The notes below the pieces were generated by a model, which worked only from the letters and a program-made list of their open reading frames with translations, was not told the origin of the DNA and did not search any database. A program made the position numbers and the translations under genes. This document shows positions 9,462-17,931 of a DNA stretch of 64,000 nucleotides, in pieces; the stretch's first letter is position 1, and each line of letters opens with the position of its first letter. The stretch comes from Candidatus Krumholzibacteriota bacterium (lineage in GTDB: Bacteria > Krumholzibacteriota > Krumholzibacteriia > Krumholzibacteriales > Krumholzibacteriaceae), in assembly GCA_016932415.1 (NCBI GenBank), contig JAFGCX010000016.1, positions 36,404 to 100,403 of the forward strand, given 5' to 3'.

Positions 9462-10208
9462 ATGATCCCCATTGGTGATTCGAGGCTTATAGGATATTAT
9501 GGATTTCCCCGCCGATGCCTTATAGCGGGAGTTAGGGAAGATCTTGGTCCCGACCTTGAACTGGTCGATCTTGATATCGATCACGGCGCCCCGGATTCGG
9601 GGCTTCTTCCCGTCACCACGTGCAGGATCATTTCGAATATAATGAATAACGCGATCCTTCTGAAAGACAGGCTGGAAGTCATAATCGCCGCCGTTGGAGA
9701 AGGTAAATGCGACAGAGGCAGGAATATCTCCTTTCTGCTGAAAGGCATGGGCCTGAGCGTGATCGAATCGAGATTCTGCGAGGAAGAGTGGGAGGACAGG
9801 GAACTTGTCTTCTCGACAGGCATGGGAACTCTGGCCGGCAGGATCGACAGAATAATGGCTTCGGTTACAGACCCGTCCATTTCTTCAGACCAGCCGCCGA
9901 AATGCCTTCCGACCCATGGTTTCTGGGGTGTCCCGCCGAACGATTACAGGATACTCGATCTTTTTCCTCCGACGACTCATCTATATGGATGGATAAGATG
10001 CGTCGAGGCAGGGAGACCCTCAGACATGGCACTGGAATCTTTCGTCGATAAGCAAGTGCCGACGGTCTTTTTCACGCAGAGTTTTTGCGCGAAACAGGAT
10101 CTTGCCCACTATCTCGCGGAGAAATACGGGGGTATAGCGGTCGATTGCCACAGGGAAATCAACGATTCCATACTGGCCAAGGTAGAAGCCTTTATAGCGC
10201 TTTCCTGA
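9462..10208 (+). CDS. Cys-rich protein paired with Fe-S activase, unknown family
   Basis: 248 residues that I do not recognise as a named family. Eight cysteines (about 19, 54, 83, 106, 148, 180, 209, 229) sit in conserved-looking contexts such as TTCRII, GKCDRGRN, KCLPTHGFWGVPPND and TQSFCAKQD. No signal peptide or membrane segment. The next gene, 34 bp downstream, is a 2-hydroxyglutaryl-CoA dehydratase activase-type ATPase, whose partners are Fe-S dehydratases or reductases of the HgdB/BcrC/double-cubane type; those are usually about 380-430 residues, so this would be a compact or distant partner. Cluster binding and electron acceptance from the activase are inference. ATG 9462 has AGGA 9 nt upstream. 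Confidence 0.6.
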   Translation: MIPIGDSRLIGYYGFPRRCLIAGVREDLGPDLELVDLDIDHGAPDSGLLPVTTCRIISNIMNNAILLKDRLEVIIAAVGEGKCDRGRNISFLLKGMGLSVIESRFCEEEWEDRELVFSTGMGTLAGRIDRIMASVTDPSISSDQPPKCLPTHGFWGVPPNDYRILDLFPPTTHLYGWIRCVEAGRPSDMALESFVDKQVPTVFFTQSFCAKQDLAHYLAEKYGGIAVDCHREINDSILAKVEAFIALS

Positions 10209-10242
10209 GATAACGGGTCATGGATATCCACATGGAGCTGAT

Positions 10243-10911
10243 ATGCTGTTAGGAGATTGCGGATCAACCTGGACAAAGATGCTCGATACGGGAACGGGCA
10301 GGTACGAGATTATTCAGACAAGGGAGATGGTCAGGCGAACGGATATCTTTTTCGACATTGCGACAGGACACAGCGCCAGAAAAAGATGCGACCTTTTCCG
10401 TAACGAGCTGATATCCCTGGCCCAGGGCGCTCTCTCGCTCGTTGAAACTGATGATTTCTCCATTATCGATGTCGGTGGCCGGGATGTCAAATTTGTCGAA
10501 TTTGAAAAAAGAAAAGTAAAGAGACTCGACTGGAATCTTGCCTGTGGCTCCTCAACCGGGGCTACGATAGAACTTCTTGGCAGCTATTATGAAGTCGATT
10601 TCACCGATCTTGATCCATCGGAACGATGGATAAATGTGACCTGCGGCGTCTTCGGCATGGAGAAGGTGCTCGAACATGTCTCGACAGGCACGGGCGCCGA
10701 GGAGGCTGTCGCCATGTTCCTGCATGGGATGGTCCGGAATGTTTACGATTTCGCGGGAAGACCCCCGGTGATATACCTTTCCGGAGGATTCTGCGAAAAT
10801 AACTGTTTCTTGAAAACTTTCGACTCGTACTGTAATGTTATCCCGCTTGGACGGATGGTCCCTCTGGAGGGATTAAGATCGGAAGAGAGACTTTCCGGTA
10901 ATAACGTCTGA
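10243..10911 (+). CDS. HgdC/BadF-type activase ATPase
   Basis: ASKHA-fold ATPase of the BadF/BadG/BcrA/BcrD (2-hydroxyacyl-CoA dehydratase activator) family. These proteins couple ATP hydrolysis to transfer of one low-potential electron to an Fe-S partner. In 222 residues I see the phosphate-1 loop GDCGSTWTK (4-12), DVGGRDVK (76-83), LACGSSTGATIE (99-110) and NVTCGVFGMEKVLEHV (131-146). C101 and C134 sit where the two subunit cysteines of HgdC bind the bridging [4Fe-4S] cluster, so the redox role looks retained. The adenosine region is IYLSGGFCEN. It is shorter than HgdC (about 260). Its partner is presumably the gene before it. Confidence 0.82.
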   Translation: MLLGDCGSTWTKMLDTGTGRYEIIQTREMVRRTDIFFDIATGHSARKRCDLFRNELISLAQGALSLVETDDFSIIDVGGRDVKFVEFEKRKVKRLDWNLACGSSTGATIELLGSYYEVDFTDLDPSERWINVTCGVFGMEKVLEHVSTGTGAEEAVAMFLHGMVRNVYDFAGRPPVIYLSGGFCENNCFLKTFDSYCNVIPLGRMVPLEGLRSEERLSGNNV

Positions 10912-10930
10912 TGATCTGGAGGAAAAACGT

Positions 10931-12745
10931 ATGAGTCAGCGAAGACTGTCCACAGCCTTTTTAATCGCCGTACTGGTCTTTTCGATGTACTCGTGCAGAA
11001 AGACTCTCTATTCCTCTATCGATATTTCCGACACGGGGCCTGCCCCCGGGGCGGGGGTGGAGATCGACGCGAGGTTTCTTTCCGATCCTGAAGAGATAGA
11101 AGATCTTTTCCATTCGTTTCTTCCTGATTCGGGAATCGTACCGATCCTTGTTGGCATAAGAAACAACGATACCGTTCCACTGCGGATACACAGTGCTAAT
11201 TCGCTAGATCTGCGAAGCGAGTTCGAAGGGTTTTCTCTCCTCATAGGCGGAAAAGAGATCGCGCCTGTCCATCCGGCACAGGTGATAGCGATGGTAAAGG
11301 GGCTTCGGCGGCCTGCCGATTACCGTAAATATGGAGGGAAGGAGATAGCCACCGGAGCCGTGATTCTTCCGCTTGGAGCATTTTACGCGTGGAAAGGATT
11401 CAAGGAATACAGGGAGTATCGTCCTCTTATCAAGGCTTCTCTTCTGCCGGCAGAACGTGGAGGGGTATTCAGGCCGTTGAGACTCGAACCGGGTGAGGAG
11501 GTCAATGGATATCTCTATTTTCCACTCTTACCATCTGAGGTACCTTATACTTCCGAAACAGTCCAGATCGTCAGATCGAGCAGAAAAAAAACGGAGTATC
11601 TCCGCGACCTGGACATCTCGCTAGTTCATGATGTCAGGCTTAAGGTAAAAGTTTCGGCAGCCCGAATCGAAGATATTCCACGGTATCAGCAGATCGTCAC
11701 GCGAGATACACTTGAATTATCCAGTGGTATATTCTGCCGCCGTGACAGGGAGATATTATCCGGTGTGCTACCAGGCAAATCCCGACGCGGGGTCTTTGGA
11801 ATAAGGCCGGGTTCGGGAGGAACATCCCTTGTTTATTTTGATTATGGAGAAGGAGACTTCAAATCGCCCCATGATGGCGATTTTGTTGAAATAAAAAAAT
11901 TCGGCGGTACAAGCGCCGATATAGCCGACGCCGAGGTCTTCGGTCAATACGCCGGTTGCGCAGTTGATTTCAAACGCCGCTCCAGGGTATTTATCCTCCG
12001 TAATGGCGAAGCAGGTGATAATCCTGAGATCGTCGCGGTGCGTGATTATGAGAGAAAAGCAAAGAGAATATTCCTTTATGAAGAGGGTTTTTTCGTTATC
12101 ACAGAAGATGCTTTCTGTTATTTCGAGGATTATACGGGGAAAAAGAGCTCGTACTGGAAACTCGCCAATGATTTTCAGGACGCGTATCTTCTTGACGACG
12201 GTACTTTTCTTCTTCTCGGGAAAAAGGGAGCGGTTCTTATTTCGGGAAACGATACGGGAAGATCGAGATCCCGGGTAAGCGTTTCTTTAGCTAATGCAGA
12301 CCGGAATATATGTGGGATTATCGATGAAGACGTGGTGTTCATTCAGAGAGGGAAGGGAGAATCAGGCGATACTCTCGTCATTTTCGACGCGTCCCGCCTC
12401 GAGGAGAAGGGAAGGATGCCGCTGGGAAGCCGCGCGGAGTCTTTTGGCATGGAAGGTGATCATATTCTGATGCAGCTTGAGGAAGGAACCGTGATCGATC
12501 TTGAAAAGAAAAGCAACCCTGAGTTCATCATCAATCGAAGCGCATGGTCGGAATCGCGGTTCGTTTCGATGACGCTTGATGGCCGGTCTTTTGAAGCGAT
12601 TACAGGGGAAGGTTTGATGCTTAGAGGGAGGATCGACCAAATGCTTCCACGGCCGGTATCTCCCGGTAATGATACATTTACCACGGTGGTCGGCACGATA
12701 TGCGCCGGGGAAGGTCCCGGATCGGTCAAGGGATCAACGCGATAA
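10931..12745 (+). CDS. large lipoprotein of unknown function
   Basis: 604 residues. The N-terminus is a lipoprotein signal (RRLSTAFLIAVLVFSMYSCRK) with Cys at about 22 as the lipidation site. No catalytic motif seen. Residues 45-250 contain a hydrophobic stretch around EIATGAVILPLGAFYAWKGF; the remainder is made of strand-rich units with repeated D/G turns (LLDDGTFLLLGKKGAVLISG, DEDVVFIQRGKGESGD), suggesting a beta-propeller. SD GGAGGAAAA is upstream. It lies 19 bp after the activase gene and is probably co-transcribed, but I see no functional link. Confidence 0.7.
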   Translation: MSQRRLSTAFLIAVLVFSMYSCRKTLYSSIDISDTGPAPGAGVEIDARFLSDPEEIEDLFHSFLPDSGIVPILVGIRNNDTVPLRIHSANSLDLRSEFEGFSLLIGGKEIAPVHPAQVIAMVKGLRRPADYRKYGGKEIATGAVILPLGAFYAWKGFKEYREYRPLIKASLLPAERGGVFRPLRLEPGEEVNGYLYFPLLPSEVPYTSETVQIVRSSRKKTEYLRDLDISLVHDVRLKVKVSAARIEDIPRYQQIVTRDTLELSSGIFCRRDREILSGVLPGKSRRGVFGIRPGSGGTSLVYFDYGEGDFKSPHDGDFVEIKKFGGTSADIADAEVFGQYAGCAVDFKRRSRVFILRNGEAGDNPEIVAVRDYERKAKRIFLYEEGFFVITEDAFCYFEDYTGKKSSYWKLANDFQDAYLLDDGTFLLLGKKGAVLISGNDTGRSRSRVSVSLANADRNICGIIDEDVVFIQRGKGESGDTLVIFDASRLEEKGRMPLGSRAESFGMEGDHILMQLEEGTVIDLEKKSNPEFIINRSAWSESRFVSMTLDGRSFEAITGEGLMLRGRIDQMLPRPVSPGNDTFTTVVGTICAGEGPGSVKGSTR

Positions 12746-12778
12746 TTACCGGGGTCACCGCAAGGGTAAGGATACGGG

Positions 12779-13420
12779 ATGGAAATCAAAAAGAAGAAAG
12801 CTGATATCGAGGATCTTCTCGCTACGTATGCCGATCATATAGCTGGCAATTATCCTGATCCGGAAGTTTTCAGGAGTAATATCAACAGTCTTCTCGAAGC
12901 GAAGAAAAAACGGATGGAAGCTTCAGAATATGTCGTCTCACTGGAGAAGAACATCGTCTTTCTAACCGACCTGGCGGTAGAAGGGGAGGCTTTTCTCGAG
13001 ATGCTTCTCTCCCAGGTAAATGATGAATCCCCCATCGACGTGAGTATCGAAAAATATCTTGAAGAGATGGAATCACAGGTAAGGGCAAGTACTCCGGGCA
13101 GGTACAGGGATATTTTCAAAGGTCCAGGGGCTGGGGAATTCGAAGAGCTTCTTCTCTCCAGAGAGGAAGATGAGGAAAAGTATCTTGAGAAACTGTCATT
13201 CAACTATATCTACCTGACGACATTGAGGATGCTTCTTTTTGAGTTCTTTAATCTTCTCTCGGTTGTGAGAAAGGAATATTTCATAGACAGGGTCGATTCA
13301 GCCGCTCCCCGCCATATCCTGAGCCATCTGGAAATGACGGCGAATTATTACCTGGGTAATATCGATGTAGCCGAGGTCTCCGGCGGGGATGAACAGACTG
13401 GAAGTAACATCTTGAAATAA
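12779..13420 (+). CDS. hypothetical acidic helical protein
   Basis: 213 residues, no family recognised. Rich in Glu, Lys and Leu with long predicted helices, no signal peptide, no cysteines and no catalytic motif visible. ATG is preceded by AAGGATACGGG. It starts 33 bp after the lipoprotein gene, so the two may be one transcript. Codon use resembles the surroundings. Confidence 0.6.
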   Translation: MEIKKKKADIEDLLATYADHIAGNYPDPEVFRSNINSLLEAKKKRMEASEYVVSLEKNIVFLTDLAVEGEAFLEMLLSQVNDESPIDVSIEKYLEEMESQVRASTPGRYRDIFKGPGAGEFEELLLSREEDEEKYLEKLSFNYIYLTTLRMLLFEFFNLLSVVRKEYFIDRVDSAAPRHILSHLEMTANYYLGNIDVAEVSGGDEQTGSNILK

Positions 13421-13513
13421 TGACCCGAAAAGAGTAGATTCTCAATATCCGCTTACCGGCATCGATGTGGCCGGAGAAAAGGCAAATGGTTGAAATACTG
13501 AAAGGGGTTCGGA

Positions 13514-14077
13514 ATGAATTCCGTAATGATGGTAACAGGTGAAAACGGTCTATCGTTGTCGACAGTCGATACGGTGAGGCGTCTCGCGAGAATTGCCGGT
13601 TTTGTGATATTTAGCGCTATCGCTGCTCAACTTGCCGTGAGATTACCGTATACTCCGGTTCCCGTCACGATGCAGACGCTCTTTGTCGTCCTTGCCGGAA
13701 TAGTGCTTGGACCCCGTGATGGTTTTTACGCTATGATCTCGTATGTAGCCCTCGGAGTGGCAGGGGCGCCGGTCTTCGCCGGCTTCAGCTTTGGTCCGGC
13801 TATAATAGTCGGTCCTACGGGCGGATATCTTATGGCATTTCCGATTGCTGCTCTTGTCGCAGGGTCCCTTTCACGTTCGCTCGGAGGTGGAAGAGTGGCG
13901 GTCCTAGCCTCTGCGGCTGTCGGCACATCGCTGATATTGCTTGCCGGGACGCTTTACCTCTCGATCTTGACCGGCCTGTCTCTTTCCATGGCAGTATCCC
14001 TGGGTATCACCCCTTTTCTGGCTGGAGCCTTTGTAAAAAGCTTATCCGCGATGGTAATCGCTGGCAGGAAGCGATAA
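13514..14077 (+). CDS. bioY: biotin transporter BioY
   Basis: Substrate-binding membrane (S) component of a biotin ECF transporter. 187 residues with six hydrophobic segments and the BioY hallmarks RLPYTPVPVTMQTLFVVLAG, GPRDGFYAMISYVALGVAGAPVF and GPTGGYLMAFPIAA. ATG at 13514 follows AAAGGGGTTCGGA; a second ATG six codons on is also possible. No ECF A/T components are in the window, so it would use a shared energising module or act alone. Confidence 0.95.
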   Translation: MNSVMMVTGENGLSLSTVDTVRRLARIAGFVIFSAIAAQLAVRLPYTPVPVTMQTLFVVLAGIVLGPRDGFYAMISYVALGVAGAPVFAGFSFGPAIIVGPTGGYLMAFPIAALVAGSLSRSLGGGRVAVLASAAVGTSLILLAGTLYLSILTGLSLSMAVSLGITPFLAGAFVKSLSAMVIAGRKR

Positions 14078-14181
14078 CGCCTCAGGTGGAGATCCGCAGG
14101 TGATGGCATTTTTACATGACCCTTTTGTATGATCTATCTGTAAGTTGGCTATTGAGTTACACTCCATCACCGATCAAATTG

Positions 14182-14210
14182 TTGAAAATCGCCTCTACTT
14201 GTGTTATAAT
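14182..14210 (+). promoter_or_regulatory. sigma70-type promoter for candidate small RNA 1
   Basis: TTGAAA at 14182-14187, exactly 17 bp, then a perfect TATAAT at 14205-14210. The predicted start is near 14217. No plus-strand gene follows; instead a terminator is reached 120 bp later. Confidence 0.75.
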
Positions 14211-14216
14211 GGCCAT

Positions 14217-14334
14217 CGAGATTTACAGGTATCGCGAGGTCTGAGCCTGATGCGGTAACAACTCCGATTTAAAGTCCTCAGGGACCTTGAAGGGGGAAAG
14301 AGGGAGCGAATAGCCTGATTCGTTCCCTTTTTTT
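14217..14334 (+). ncRNA. candidate small RNA 1, antisense to asnB 3' end
   Basis: A transcript of about 118 nt bounded by a consensus promoter (14182-14210) and a strong intrinsic terminator (14302-14334). Internal pairing is visible: AGGTC/TGAG at 14237-14246 can pair with CTCA/GGGACCT at 14277-14287, and a small GTCC-TCAG-GGAC hairpin is an alternative. I find no fit to 5S, 4.5S, 6S or common riboswitch consensuses. No reading frame with an RBS lies inside. It is antisense to the last ~37 codons of asnB, so it could act in cis on that mRNA, or in trans. Confidence 0.55.
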
Positions 14335-16253
14335 GCCATGTCGGGCAGACCGCTCTTTTCCCACCAAAGGGCGAAGATCAATAATCCCCATATGAACCTC
14401 GAATTATTCAATCGGCCCGATTCAAATCCCCGCACCGCTTTTTCGACCTTGGCAGGATCGAGGATGCCCAATTTTTCGATATTTCTTCTTCCGAGGCAGC
14501 TGCCGAGAAGATCGTTAAGTTCTTTCCTTAGCCATCTGCCGACTGGTACTCCGAAACCTGTTTTTGGCCGTTCAAGAAGATTTCTCGGGAGGTGCCTGTA
14601 TGAGACGTCTTTAAGGATCGATTTAAGGACTCCGTGTTGACGCTTGAAGTCAATAGGTAGCGTTCCAGCGAACTCGACGAGCCTGTGATCGAGGAGCGGG
14701 ACGCGGACTTCAAGGGAGACGGCCATACTCATCCTGTCGACCTTCGAGAGTACGTCATCAACCATATATGTCTTCATATCTATGAGCATCAGCCTGTCGA
14801 GAGGGTGAAGATGGGCGGCGCGCCTGGCGATCTCCTGAAAGAATGAAGCGTCATAGAGAGCCTTGTCGGGGGCGTGTCTGAATATGTCGACTTCTCCCTG
14901 TTTCCATCCACTCATCCTCGAAAAATAGATCTGCGCGTATTCATCGTATGTAAGATCTCCGGCGATTCGCGATAATCTGTCAGGCAGCAACGTCCTGGCG
15001 GCTGAAAAGATCCCTTTCCTCACAAGACGGGGCATGCCATCAAATCTCAGCAGTTTTGCCATTGTAGCATATCTTTGATATCCACAGAATATCTCGTCTC
15101 CCCCGTCCCCCGAGAGCGCGACCGTTATCCCGTTCTTTTTCGCCAGATCTGATACAAACCAGGTCGGAACGACTGATGGATCGCCTGATGGTTCGTCAAG
15201 GTTGTCGACCACGTTGAGGATCATTTCTCTCGTTTTTTCTGGATCGAGAATATGGCCGGTGTGATCTGTACCGAGATATTCCGCAACTTTTCTGGCGTAA
15301 TGGCTTTCATCGAAATCATCGTCCTCGAATCCGATCGAAAATGTCCGCACTGGCCTGTCGGCGACCCGGCTCATATGCGATACAACAAGACTTGAGTCGA
15401 TCCCTCCACTTAGGAAGGCGCCGATCGGCACATCACTCATCATCCTGCCGGTGACAGAGTCTTTTACCAGCCGATCGACTTCCGTCAGGGCGTCGGTGTA
15501 AGATCCGCTGAATTGGCGGCGAGTCTCATTTTTATCGTCCTCAAGGGCCGGTGTTTCCCAATACCGGTATTTTGAAAGGATGCCATTACTGAATGTGGCG
15601 AAATGTCCCGGAAGGAGTTTCTCTATACCCTTGAAGATCGATCGGGGGGAAGGGACGTAAGAGAGGGTGAAGTACATCTCCATCGATCTCTCGTCTATTT
15701 CGGGAACGAACGCGGGGCAGGTCCGAATGGCTCCGAGCTCGCTGGCGAAGAGAAAGTCTCCCTTCTGAAGTCCCATGTATAATGGTTTGATCCCCAACCT
15801 GTCTCTTGCCAGGAGCATCTGCCGCACTTCCGCGTCCCAGATAGCGATCGCGAACATCCCTTGAAGCCTCTCAAAAAGACCGGTCCCCCACTGCTCGTAG
15901 CCGTGGACAAGAACCTCGGTGTCAGTTCTCGATCTGAAACTGTGCTCGCGTTCAAGTTGCTTTCTCAGAGCGGCAAAGTTATAGATCTCTCCATTGAAGG
16001 CGATCCAGACCCTGCCATTCTCGTTACTCATCGGCTGATGACCGGCGCTGGAGAGGTCGATTATCGACAACCTTCTATGGCCAAGGCCGACATTACCGCG
16101 AGAGAGGCTTTCAAGACTTGCCGGCCTGTCTTTCATCGTAAGATAGCAACCACCGTCGTCAGGACCGCGGTGTTTTATCGCCTGGTTCATCTTCTCGAGT
16201 GTCTCGCGACCAAAGGTATTATTATTTATAACAAAGCCGCATATTCCACACAT
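14223..16253 (-). CDS. asnB: asparagine synthetase B (glutamine-hydrolysing)
   Basis: Makes asparagine from aspartate, ATP and glutamine. N-terminal class II glutaminase domain starts MCGICGF with catalytic Cys2; GHRRLSIID and NGEIYN(F) follow. The synthetase domain has the P-loop LSGGIDSS near residue 255 and the SGDGGDEIFCGYQRY motif. 676 residues is longer than most AsnB: after the conserved end (FALWWEKSG) there is a tail of about 40 residues encoded over candidate small RNA 1. Because GatDE (also in this window) amidates only Glu-tRNA(Gln), free asparagine synthesis by AsnB fits this genome. Single minus-strand gene. Confidence 0.95.
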   Translation of the reverse strand: MCGICGFVINNNTFGRETLEKMNQAIKHRGPDDGGCYLTMKDRPASLESLSRGNVGLGHRRLSIIDLSSAGHQPMSNENGRVWIAFNGEIYNFAALRKQLEREHSFRSRTDTEVLVHGYEQWGTGLFERLQGMFAIAIWDAEVRQMLLARDRLGIKPLYMGLQKGDFLFASELGAIRTCPAFVPEIDERSMEMYFTLSYVPSPRSIFKGIEKLLPGHFATFSNGILSKYRYWETPALEDDKNETRRQFSGSYTDALTEVDRLVKDSVTGRMMSDVPIGAFLSGGIDSSLVVSHMSRVADRPVRTFSIGFEDDDFDESHYARKVAEYLGTDHTGHILDPEKTREMILNVVDNLDEPSGDPSVVPTWFVSDLAKKNGITVALSGDGGDEIFCGYQRYATMAKLLRFDGMPRLVRKGIFSAARTLLPDRLSRIAGDLTYDEYAQIYFSRMSGWKQGEVDIFRHAPDKALYDASFFQEIARRAAHLHPLDRLMLIDMKTYMVDDVLSKVDRMSMAVSLEVRVPLLDHRLVEFAGTLPIDFKRQHGVLKSILKDVSYRHLPRNLLERPKTGFGVPVGRWLRKELNDLLGSCLGRRNIEKLGILDPAKVEKAVRGFESGRLNNSRFIWGLLIFALWWEKSGLPDMAKKGNESGYSLPLSPFKVPEDFKSELLPHQAQTSRYL
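14302..14334 (+). terminator. intrinsic terminator of candidate small RNA 1
   Basis: Stem GGGAGCGAAT (14302-14311) pairs with ATTCGTTCCC (14318-14327) with one G-T wobble and a 6-nt loop, followed by seven T residues (14328-14334). The orientation is plus strand, although the sequence also encodes the C-terminal tail of AsnB on the minus strand. Confidence 0.85.
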
Positions 16254-16362
16254 ATGGTTTTTCCGGTTTAATCGATGGTGTAATGATCGCTGGGGATATT
16301 ATCGACAGAGTTCAAATTACACTTGACTCTTTTTCGGCAAGGAGATTTTCATTTCCGGGGGC

Positions 16363-16390
16363 TTGACAGAGTTGAAAAACCGACTAAGAT
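16363..16390 (+). promoter_or_regulatory. sigma70-type promoter for candidate small RNA 2
   Basis: Perfect TTGACA at 16363-16368, 16 bp, then TAAGAT at 16385-16390; predicted start near 16397. It lies in the 393-bp stretch between the asnB start and the glycosyltransferase stop. The segment 16254-16362 before it holds only the asnB upstream region, with no convincing minus-strand promoter that I could pick. Confidence 0.65.
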
Positions 16391-16396
16391 ATATAC

Positions 16397-16549
16397 AGGA
16401 TGAAGGGGCACGCGGGGAGTCAAGTTGTTGTTGAATCCCGACATTCAGAAGCGGGAGAGATTAAGCCCTTGCTGCCCGATCATCATTCTTCCATATTTCT
16501 GAGACGCCACGGATTCTCATATCGGATGGGAACCCGTGGCGGTTTTATT
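16397..16549 (+). ncRNA. candidate structured small RNA 2
   Basis: About 150 nt between a TTGACA promoter and a terminator hairpin. The first ~88 nt fold back on themselves: GATGA (16399-16403) pairs with TCATC (16480-16484), GGGCA (16406-16410) with TGCCC (16473-16477), separated by a symmetric 2x2 loop; then GGG/CCC (16415-16417/16466-16468), a large asymmetric bubble, and an inner hairpin TCCCG/CGGGA (16436-16440/16452-16456). A 104-codon frame from 16400 runs straight through the terminator into the next gene and looks like chance. The nested stem-bubble-hairpin recalls 6S-type RNAs in outline but is far shorter; family unknown. Confidence 0.55.
16505..16549 (+). terminator. intrinsic terminator of candidate small RNA 2
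   Basis: CGCCACGG (16505-16512) pairs perfectly with CCGTGGCG (16534-16541), extended by TTC/GAA across one mismatch, followed by TTTTATT (16543-16549). Plus-strand orientation. Confidence 0.75.
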
Positions 16550-16646
16550 ATTTCCCCGAAGATCTTTGAGCAGGATAACCCGGGTAAAGTGAGGGCCGTT
16601 CCCGTAAAATTAAAGAAGCGCGAAATATCATTGGAATGGATCGAAT

Positions 16647-17870
16647 TCAGCGTTCAGAAACGAGTTGGTCAAAGACCTCGAGCTCTTTTGACGTCCTCTC
16701 GTCCCAGGACATGAAATGATTTTTCGCGAAATCACTTGCCTGCCTGCCCAGTTTTGAAACCATCCCGGGATCGCCAAGCAGTGTCTCGATTTTCGCCGTC
16801 ATTCCATCTAAATCACCGGCGCTTACCAGGAGTCCCGTCTCGCCATCCCTGACTACCTCGGATGTTCCGGCTATATCGAATGCTACTACGGGCAGGCCGC
16901 ATAAAAGAGCTTCACACGGAGGCATCGACATATTTGTCAGTTCATTCGTTCCGACAAAGAAATCGCACGATTTCAGGAGCAGGGGTATCTCATTATACTT
17001 GACAGCTCCGGTAAAATAGACTTTTTCGAAGATCCCGAGTTCTCTGCTCAGTTTTTTGAGACTTTCCAGGTCGGGGCCGTCACCACCGATGACGACTGCC
17101 GCTTCATCGAGGAGTCTGCTGTCGACGGCAGCCATCGCTTTAAGAAAAAGATCGACGCGCTTCGACCTTACAAGCCTTGAAAAGGTCACAGCAAGCCGCT
17201 TGCCCTCCGGAAGGTGGAGAGCTCTTCTCGTTTTGACCCGGTCGATCTCAAGTTCCGCCCACCGAAGATCCATGCCGTTTGGAAGGAATGTTATTTTTTC
17301 CGGATCGATCCCTTTTTCAACCAGCGCGTCCCTGCCCTGGGTGCCGTCATTGAGGACGATGTAATGATCTACTTTATGTCTCAGAGCCGAAATCTGTTCA
17401 TGGTTATATCTCCTGTACTGTATCCATGGAAGATGATGATGGCGCAGGTACATGACACCGAAAAGTTTCACCGCAGTGGGAATCCCCGTTTTCATCCCGA
17501 TTTTTTTCAGCGGACCGAGGGAATAGTACGAATAACCGAGGATCAGATCGGGATCGTACTCGCGGACCAGTCGGCGAAGCACCGGCATCAGCCTGCTCAT
17601 GAAAAGCCCTGGCAGAACTATCCTCCTCAAAGGTCCAGGCAGGGGGTCGAGAGAGCGAAAGACATTGGGATAGGTATGATACCGAAGGCCCGGCCTCTGA
17701 TATTGAGCGGTCTTCCCCCGAGGTTCGGGAATGAGGTACTCGATCTCTATTCCCCGGCTTGTAAGCTTCTCGATAAAATGAAGTTCGTCGGGGACTCCGC
17801 ACCCTTCTCCAAGCGACCACATTTCGTCCCATATCGACAGGACCAGTATCTTTTCGAGTTTTTTTTTCAA
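16647..17870 (-). CDS. glycosyltransferase, GT4-type
   Basis: Retaining GT-B fold glycosyltransferase, probably acting on cell-surface polysaccharide or glycolipid. 407 residues: N-terminal domain with EKILVLSIWDE and acceptor region; C-terminal domain with the donor-binding FSRLVRSKRVDLFLKA, VIGGDGPDLESL and the E-x7-E segment in PPCEALLCGLPVVAFDIAGTSEVVRDGETG. The longest frame begins at a TTG in front of a run of A residues; a start a few codons later is possible. It stands alone between asnB and dsbD on the minus strand. Confidence 0.9.
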   Translation of the reverse strand: MKKKLEKILVLSIWDEMWSLGEGCGVPDELHFIEKLTSRGIEIEYLIPEPRGKTAQYQRPGLRYHTYPNVFRSLDPLPGPLRRIVLPGLFMSRLMPVLRRLVREYDPDLILGYSYYSLGPLKKIGMKTGIPTAVKLFGVMYLRHHHLPWIQYRRYNHEQISALRHKVDHYIVLNDGTQGRDALVEKGIDPEKITFLPNGMDLRWAELEIDRVKTRRALHLPEGKRLAVTFSRLVRSKRVDLFLKAMAAVDSRLLDEAAVVIGGDGPDLESLKKLSRELGIFEKVYFTGAVKYNEIPLLLKSCDFFVGTNELTNMSMPPCEALLCGLPVVAFDIAGTSEVVRDGETGLLVSAGDLDGMTAKIETLLGDPGMVSKLGRQASDFAKNHFMSWDERTSKELEVFDQLVSER

Positions 17871-17931
17871 ACCGCTTGAGACCTTTCAAATCGCCTTTTT
17901 CGCGCTGCATATGAAAAAGGGTCCGGGTTTT

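Noticed and set aside
14217..14334. 5S, 4.5S (SRP), 6S RNA or a TPP/SAM-type riboswitch as identity of candidate RNA 1
   Set aside because: Signature sequences of these families (e.g. the GGAAGG tetraloop region of SRP RNA) are absent, and no plus-strand gene follows for a riboswitch to control.
16400..16714. 104-codon plus-strand frame between asnB and the glycosyltransferase
   Set aside because: It has no SD, starts only a few bases after the predicted transcription start, runs through a strong terminator hairpin and then overlaps the 3' end of the glycosyltransferase gene; composition does not look coding.
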